A stretch of DNA of 64,000 bases from Desmodus rotundus (lineage: Eukaryota > Chordata > Mammalia > Chiroptera > Phyllostomidae), in contig NC_071392.1 of the NCBI RefSeq assembly GCF_022682495.2, positions 81,112,797 to 81,176,796 of the forward strand, written 5' to 3'. A program made the position numbers and the translations under genes. Shown piece after piece: positions 57,561 through 64,000 of the stretch (positions within the stretch are counted from its first letter, which is position 1; each line of letters opens with the position of its first letter). Below the pieces are notes generated by a model. The model was given only the letters and a program-made list of their open reading frames with translations, was not told the DNA's origin and ran no database searches.

Positions 57561-58105
57561 CGCAGAAAAGAGCAAGGACCGAAGGTGGGCCATTGGCGAG
57601 AAAGGAGATCGAGAAGTGGACAGCAGGGAACGTTGCAGGACTTACGTACTAAGGAAAAATTGCTGAGCTTGATCGTGAACGCTGGGAGGGCCTTGGGAGA
57701 GTATAAAACAGATGTGTGTCATAATTATTCAATAAAAAGGATGATTTTGGAAATGCTGTGTCAGAGAAAATATTCCTTTGGGTTGGCATTGTGAATGGCA
57801 TTATTAGTTGATGCCTCCAAAATGTTGTTGTGGTCCATGATCCCAGAAGATGATGTAGAAGCTTTTAAACAAAGGGTAGGAAAGATGAAAACAGACTCAT
57901 AGTTTAGAAAATGAGTCTATATTTGCAACTCTAGGCAAATTTTATTAATTAGGCACAGGAATTCAATACGTCTGGTTTCTTTAACCTTTGCCTCAAAGGA
58001 CATCTTCTCTCTGTTTTTATAGATGTGCTATTTCCTTAAAAATATGCTATTTCCCTGGCTTCCTATGGAAGAGATATCCTTATCCTTCCTACTTGCTTTG
58101 CGTCT
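57561..58105. other. No gene seen
   Basis: Unique-looking sequence between L2 and the TG tract. Confidence 0.45.
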
Positions 58106-58138
58106 TTGTGTGTGTGTGTGTGTATGTGTGTGTATGTG
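58106..58138 (+). repeat. (TG)n microsatellite
   Basis: TG units with two TATG interruptions. Confidence 0.93.
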
Positions 58139-58154
58139 GCAGGAACCCAGGTTG

Positions 58155-58205
58155 AAGAGTGCCTGTCACATAGAAAGCACTCACTAAATGTTAGTGAATG
58201 AAAGT
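58155..58205 (+). repeat. MIR/L2 tail scrap
   Basis: AGTGCCTGTCACATAGAAAGC and ACTCACTAAATGTTAGTG are the shared MIR/L2 3' tail. Confidence 0.7.
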
Positions 58206-59524
58206 CAAAACAATCTCAGTTCAAAAGAGATAACTATTTACTCGAAACCTCCTCAATTGATGGCAGATAAAGTGTATTTACAGTGGAACTTTTCCACAGA
58301 CAGATCCCCTTCATTTCCACTCACGGCTACCTATACACAAATAACGCCATTGGCTATGAAGCATAGGGTGATGAAAGGTGAGTGGTTCAGAATGACGCAT
58401 TTTCCTCTTAGAAAACCAACTCAAAATAGAATTTCCCGCTGATGGGCTGGGTCAGGAGGGCCAGACCGTATACAGTGTTTCAGAAATGTATTTGTTGCTA
58501 TGAGCCGCTCATGGCTTTGTCCAACTAATATTCTTGTTTTCCTCCTTTTCAATTTACACTTTGCCTTTGTCATTTTAAAGTAACTGTTACTACAATTTTC
58601 CTAAAAGTAGGAATACTTCTAATAATAAACCAGTGGAACACAGGAAAAATCCCCTGATAGCTTGCCCAGCAGGAGGATTGGCCCAAGTTCACATTCTGTA
58701 TGACAAAAAGGTAACAAACCCCTGCAGTGCAAAGCGTGGAGCTTAAATTAAATCGAACCTAACTTCACAGGGCACACGAGAGAGCTGGCCTTGGCAGGGA
58801 CCGGAAGAGTACCAAGTATCCCTAAAGAGAGGTGATGAAGCGTAGATTGTCACAAGCATGTCATCTACGGGATCCCTGTCCACTAATCCCTGGACAGGAC
58901 GGAAACAAACATTGACTGTAAACATTGACTTAAAGAAAGTTTTTAAAGCTAAGAACCTTCTTGGGATAATGCCCAAAGCTACCACCTTAGATAAATAGTT
59001 GTCCTCCGCCTCTGTTATTTCGCTGTGTACACAGGCTCAGACAAACATTTACTCTTGCTGACCACGAGGATAAAGAACATAGATCAGATTCATTAGGCCT
59101 GTTTTCTCTTACTGTTACGAACACCTCGTCCCCACGCTTATTTTTTCTTCCAAGTCTACAACACATTTTGTGTTTGCACAGCGCTTCCCAGCAGCCTCTT
59201 TTCCTATCTCTCACGCTCTCCTTCCAGGCTTTTTGGGGTGGGCACTGCAGGGTTAAGACCGTGATAGTGAGATTGTGAGGTATTTATGCATCTAGCTAGA
59301 GGCCACATGTCCAGTTCTTGCTCCCCTGGCATTTCCAGTCCTGGAGACCTGCAGTTTGCCCTGAGATGAAGGGGAGGCTCCGACCCTGGAGCTCCAACAG
59401 TGCCAAGTCTGGGGCCAGAGCAGAGCAACTCAGACTAAACATAGACCCGTAAGTTCCCACTCCTCCTTGTTTCCAATGATTCCTGATTCCTAAAACCTCT
59501 TTCACCATTCATTTTATGGGCACA
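58206..59524. other. No gene seen
   Basis: Unique-looking sequence; no coding support. Confidence 0.45.
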
Positions 59525-59690
59525 GCACTTCATTTATTCATCCAACATGTACTGAATGCCAGTTCTGTACCCAGCTCTATTCTTGGGCTAAGACGACAGT
59601 GGTGAGCAGGATGCCCATGCATGACCTTCAAGAATGTTTGATATAGTGAGAAGAACAGACAACTATTCCTGCCTTAAAGGGGCAGGGCTT
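59525..59690 (-). mobile_element. L2 3' end, reverse
   Basis: CTTCATTTATTCATCCAAC, TGTACTGAATGCCAGTTCTG, ATTCTTGGGCTAAGACGAC and AGTGGTGAGCAGGATGCCC fit the L2 reverse end. Confidence 0.55.
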
Positions 59691-61007
59691 ACAGGCGACG
59701 TTGGGGGAACTACGAGCTCTGTGTCCTGTGGTATGGAAGAGCAGAGGGGAAAGTGCGCTACGGACTGCGGGCTAACCTACACTACTTTTGTGTTTGTCTG
59801 GGAGGTCAAGTTCCCCCCACAGATATTCCATGGTCTAGAACACTTCTCATACAATCATTGTATTTGTCTATTTTCCCCGTGGGTTATTCCTATGGTCTGG
59901 GGTCCTAAATATGGTTACATATCAGCCCAACATTGTGTAGCTCTGCTGTTCAGTCTGTTTTCACACCTCCCCCAGTAATGAGCTGTCAAACAAAGAGAAT
60001 CTGCTTTTGAAGGTCCTTCTTTCCTGCCATATCCCCCAAGGAGGCTTTCCTATTGTCCACATCGGTTCCTCCCCTGAGAGACTCACGTAGCACTTTGTCC
60101 CCCCTTTACAGCGAATTTTCTTATTCTACATTTTACAATGGCTTTTTTTGTGTGCTATTCTTGATTTGATGATTTTGAGAATGTAACACAATACTTTCCT
60201 TTAACATGAACTAAAAATCTCACGAATGGAACAGCCTCCTGCAGCTGTTTTCTCCTGCCCTTCCACAGTGTATTGTACTCTTTGACTTCGGGAAGAAAGG
60301 CTATAACCAGCCAAGGCTCCAGACCCAAACGTTGTAAATCATATGACAGAGTTCTCCTTACATTCAACCCAGTTGTCGGGTGTCAAGCTGGGACTCATTC
60401 TGACGCTTATTTGGATAGGAAGGTAGGATTTTTGGATTTGATCTTCCAACTCCTGCAGGGCAGAAAAGAGTGAAATAATAGAGAATAACACACATATTAG
60501 AGCTAGGGAAAGTCCCTTACTGGACACTGACGGGCGAGCTCCACCCCCGCCCCCCCCCCTCCGTAAGATCAGCTTGGCTGATTCAAGGGCCACGGCATGG
60601 CTGAAGGATTAGGTCTTCCCTGTAGAGCTGTGGCCGTACCTCTGACCTTGCTGGTACAGTGAGTGGCTGTTGGAGGCTTTGCTTCTGCTCTATAATCCAT
60701 TAACATTTCCCTTCCCCACCCCCACACTTCTTACATATGGACAATTGATGTTTTCTCTATCTTATGCTATGTGCTAAAGCCTTTCTCTATCCCAGTAAGA
60801 TTCCTTAGCCTAAAAGCAGCCCTTGTAGACACACTGATCTACCAGTGGCCTCAGAAATTCAGCTGAAAGGCTGGGTATGCATTTATCACCATTATTTACC
60901 TCTGGCGTGAGGTGGACATGGATGGAGTCTCAGGAACGACGCATTCTAGGGATCAATCCTAGATTAGTTCCACATCCTTAAAAAAGCCATCAGATTCAAC
61001 TTTGTCT
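59691..61007. other. No gene seen
   Basis: Unique-looking sequence with a C-rich run at 60540-60562. Confidence 0.45.
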
Positions 61008-61165
61008 TAGAAGTGTAACTGTGGACAAATCACTTAATCTCTGAATTGGGATCTGAATGGTATTGGTACTTCCCTTGCAGGGTAATCGTGATGAGAGAGA
61101 ATGCATGTCGAGTGCTTAGCACAGTGCACAACACGTACCAAGCACTGAATGAAGGAGGGTAGGCC
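61008..61165 (+). repeat. MIR SINE
   Basis: AACTGTGGACAAATCACTTAA, TCTCTGAATTGGGATCTGAATG, CTTGCAGGGTAATCGTGATG and GTGCTTAGCACAGTGCACAAC, in MIR order. Confidence 0.72.
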
Positions 61166-62734
61166 GTGAGAGGAACGGGCATTATGATGCCAGGGACCTG
61201 TCCGCCCTCAGTCAGAAATTACCAAGAACTGCCATCCTTATAAGTCTCTCTCCTGCCCCTCTCAACGGTATATTGGAACAGGTCGCATATTCCCCAAATT
61301 AAGATGTGCCTATTCTATGCCTAGGGAGTGCCAGGGGATTTCTGAACTAACCAAACTTAAGTTACTTATTCTATAAGGGACAAGAGCCCTCACTGATGAC
61401 TTTAAATTGGCTTTAGAACCGTTCAGGTTGACCATCAAGTCTACGGGAAAAATGGGGAACATTTCATGGTCTAGCTGGTCCTGAGGAATAGGGAAAGTTA
61501 AGTCCATTTGAATAATATACACAGATCCTACCCCACTTTTCTGAGATCTTTTAAAATTTAACTATTAAATTTGTAGGTTTGATATCTAGATATCTAGAGT
61601 ATAAAATTATTCTCTGGTCAGCTGCAGGTTTAGGTATTAACTTCCTAAAGAAGGACACGGAGCTTTTTTTTTTTTTTTTTTGAAAGGGATTAAATCTGTG
61701 ATGGGGGGGTGGGGAGAGGAGGGGAGGGAGTGGCATTACACCGTAACAGGCATTTGGGAACCTTTGGAACTTCAGGCTGTATAAATAGAATCTACCCAAA
61801 ATGGAAAAGCCGTGGCTATTTTTGATGGCTATTACAACAGTGATATATTATGTTCTTTTGCATTTTTGTTTATTCAGCTTGACAGGGGATATAAAAAAGG
61901 TGCTTTTGATGAAGTGCTTTAATATCTTACATTTATAGAGAACCTTTCATCCCAAAGGGCTTAATAAACTATGTTTATACAGCTTGATAAATATTACACA
62001 GAATTGGCCTTTCCTTCATAGGAATGGTAGAAAACCATGTGTGGTAGACATTTGGCCCCTGAAGAAGGTGAGGAATTCAGGCCAAATTCACCAAGGTAGA
62101 TTCAGCTGGTGAAGGCATGTACTGAAATCCTAATGACGGGCAAATCCTGGCCTGGCTTATAAGTTTGAGGGAAGAAGTCCACACATAATTAAATCTCTGT
62201 TTAATTAATTAATGAATCTACTATTTGGACAGTTGGTATTGCATTGCCTTCTTGCTAGGGTGTGGAGGGAGTTTCATGAACTTTTGGCATATCCTTCTAA
62301 AGCAACCAGCTGGATTGCAAAGTAATAATAAATACTTCAGTTATTTACTTAAATTCTTCAAAAATGTTTTTTGGGGACCCATTTTTCCTGTGGTTAGAAT
62401 GAAGAATAATGGTGCACCTACATGTTTGGGGCACTATAAAAATAATAACTATGTAATACTATTTTAATTTATATTTATATTATCTCTATTGAAGCTGATT
62501 TTAAATGATAAATACTGTCTTGATTATAGCCATTAGTGTTATGTAAAAGGAAAACTAGTATTGGATTTTATATTGGGGTAATTAAGGCCGTATTATAAGA
62601 GCCTGCTCTTATAATAGCTTTAGGTGCTTAGTTTTGACCACTAAAACAACCAAAATACAGCTGGTTAGATATAAGGATGAAAGTAAACTTGTCACTCATA
62701 AATGATAAATGCACGGTATGTTCTTGGGCCCTAA
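61166..62734. other. No gene seen; poly(T) run and small palindrome
   Basis: Eighteen T in a row at 61664-61681. A perfect 12-bp palindrome with a 2-nt centre lies at 62591-62616 (TATTATAAGAGC / GCTCTTATAATA). ORFs have no similarity. Confidence 0.5.
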
Positions 62735-62823
62735 GTCTCCCTGTCTCTCTCTCTCTCTCTCTCATGTGCGTACACCACATCCCTGAGTGATGGAATCCTA
62801 TATCAGGATTCAAGAAAACTCTG

Positions 62824-62861
<38 letters not shown>

Positions 62862-62882
62862 ATTAATAATAATTTAAAAACA
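62735..62882 (+). mobile_element. Decayed SINE body and tail with CT expansions
   Basis: Two CT runs (62743-62763 and 62828-62855). The second is preceded by TGTGTTT and followed by CAAATCAATTAATAATAA and an A-rich tail. This is the 3' end layout of the bat SINEs (GATGTTTCTCTC... tail), but the head is not preserved. Confidence 0.5.
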
Positions 62883-62883
62883 G

Positions 62884-63055
62884 CCCTGGCTGGGTAGCTC
62901 AGTTGGTTAGAGCACTGTCCCAATACGCTAAGGTTGTGGGTTCAATCCTTGGGGCAATGAATGCATGAGTAAGTGGAACAACAAATTGATGTTTCCCTCT
63001 CTCTCCCTTCCTTCCTTTCTCTAAAATCACTTTTTTTTTAAAAAAAGAAGAAACC
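62884..63055 (+). mobile_element. Short tRNA-like bat SINE
   Basis: CCCTGGCTGGGTAGCTCAGTT head with an intact-looking internal promoter: box A TAGCTCAGTTGG at 62895-62906 and box B GGTTCAATCC at 62939-62948. Then GATGTTTCCCTCTC and a T/A-rich end. Directly follows the A-rich tail of the preceding SINE remnant. Confidence 0.9.
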
Positions 63056-64000
63056 TCTAGGTTTATCTTGATTTTTGTCACTAATTAATTCTCTGGTCCA
63101 TCTCTCTCTAAACTCAGTTTCTTAGTTTATATTACTTTCTATAGAATGCAGTAGTGGAGAAATTTCATACATTATGATACTAGTATATTAAATGTATGAA
63201 TCCTCTGAGGAATTTATGTGACTCTTCAAAATCTCACATATCAAGTTAAAAATCACCAAGTTCTTCTAAGTCCTACAAAACCCTTCAATAGTATATGTTT
63301 TACAACTTTATTAACCTTTTCAGGCTACTATATTGTCCCTTACTTCCCCAAACCAGGCTGGATTTTAAGCTTTTAAATTTGAGGTTTTAAAGAATGCTGC
63401 TTTCCAACTGGGAACTTTAAAATTCTGATTTATTTGGTACATATCTATGATACATTCACTTGAATTAAAGAAGACAACAAATTCAATATAGTGTTTTATT
63501 AGCATTATAAAACCCTTTATGGATATCCATATTTTGGAAGGACAAGACTAAGGCCTACCTTGAAATATATCTACATTATAGCTATACTCTCTCTTAGCCA
63601 ATACTTCAGTATTTTATGTATCCAAATTTATGTAAGCAACTCCATTGCATTTGGCATATGCCATATTTGTTTAATTTGTAGTGATGACATTTCCCCCCAA
63701 TTTTATTATTTTGTTTTGCAACAACTAGCAACATGATTAAGCTCTGAAATGAGAAAGTTCTTATTTTACATCATGGGATTAGAGCCATATTGTAAAGAAG
63801 TAAAGAAACCAAGCATCACAGTCTGGAGGAAAAAATCCACGTGTGTTATTTCATTCTATTGTGACAGGTGTAATTTCAGGTGGCATATCTGTTTATCTTG
63901 CTGTTCCCGAAGGTACAACAACCTCGTGCCTTCTTCACACTTAGAAACAATCACCTTCGCTTTCTTTGTAGCTTATTATACTTCTTAGTAACCTGCGTGT
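63056..64000. other. No gene seen
   Basis: AT-rich unique-looking sequence to the window edge. The 79-codon ORF at 63749 contains several cysteines but no motif I recognise. Confidence 0.45.

Noticed and set aside
62884..62955. A tRNA gene
   Set aside because: Boxes A and B look intact, but the segment continues into the CT-rich SINE body and lacks an acceptor stem and anticodon arm. It is a tRNA-derived SINE head.

Overview
The window reads as a stretch of nuclear DNA from a bat, most likely a yangochiropteran. The main evidence is at least nine copies or fragments of tRNA-derived SINEs of the bat VES type, some carrying the phrase TCAGGGCACATGCCTGGGTT followed by the CT-rich run before an A-rich tail. 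It also has a bat-like LINE-1 3' end near 9.5 kb and the usual ancient mammalian repeats (MIR, L2, MER20, MLT1, Tigger, hAT). I see no protein-coding gene, no exon I can recognise, no structural RNA gene and no bacterial-style operon or CRISPR array. The window is intergenic or lies inside a very long intron. Open reading frames are short and scattered on both strands, and their peptides do not resemble known families, apart from one decayed LINE-1 ORF2 fragment. All repeat assignments come from memory of consensus sequences, not from a search.

Layout. 0-5.5 kb: MIR, an old L1 end, an MLT1 LTR with a GA microsatellite, an unusual nested inverted-repeat cluster at 2.45-2.63 kb, a MER20 fragment, a TG/AT cruciform-like microsatellite at 4.7 kb and a CA repeat at 5.4 kb. 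5.5-9.5 kb: mostly unique sequence. 9.5-13 kb: L1 3' end, MER20 fragments, a reverse-oriented retroviral solo LTR with a CCAAT-box array, and a VES SINE. 13-20.6 kb: mostly unique, with L2, hAT and VES; it holds the longest ORF (241 codons, reverse strand). 20.6-26.2 kb: an old L1 3' region interrupted by a VES SINE, two more SINEs and a forward LTR. 27.2-31.4 kb: a dense repeat block with an L1 ORF2 remnant, Tigger, hAT-like elements and L2.

32.1-33.5 kb: an LTR-like composite sharing blocks with 50.6-51.0 kb. 35.2-45.3 kb: SINEs, MIR, old L1, a perfect 26-bp inverted repeat at 38.4 kb, a 17-bp hairpin at 42.0 kb, and a VES SINE whose tail has grown into a (TTTC)n array at 44.1 kb. 47.3-47.9 kb: a DNA transposon with degenerate terminal inverted repeats. 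50.4-57.6 kb: a run of L2-like reverse-strand fragments interrupted by hAT and L1 insertions. 58-64 kb: MIR/L2 scraps, largely unique sequence, and a head-to-tail SINE pair at 62.7-63.05 kb.

Nothing here looks like a functional gene system. The most notable items are structural: the 38.4 kb and 42.0 kb inverted repeats, the SINE-born microsatellite, the 2.5 kb nested hairpins, and the CCAAT/octamer LTR.
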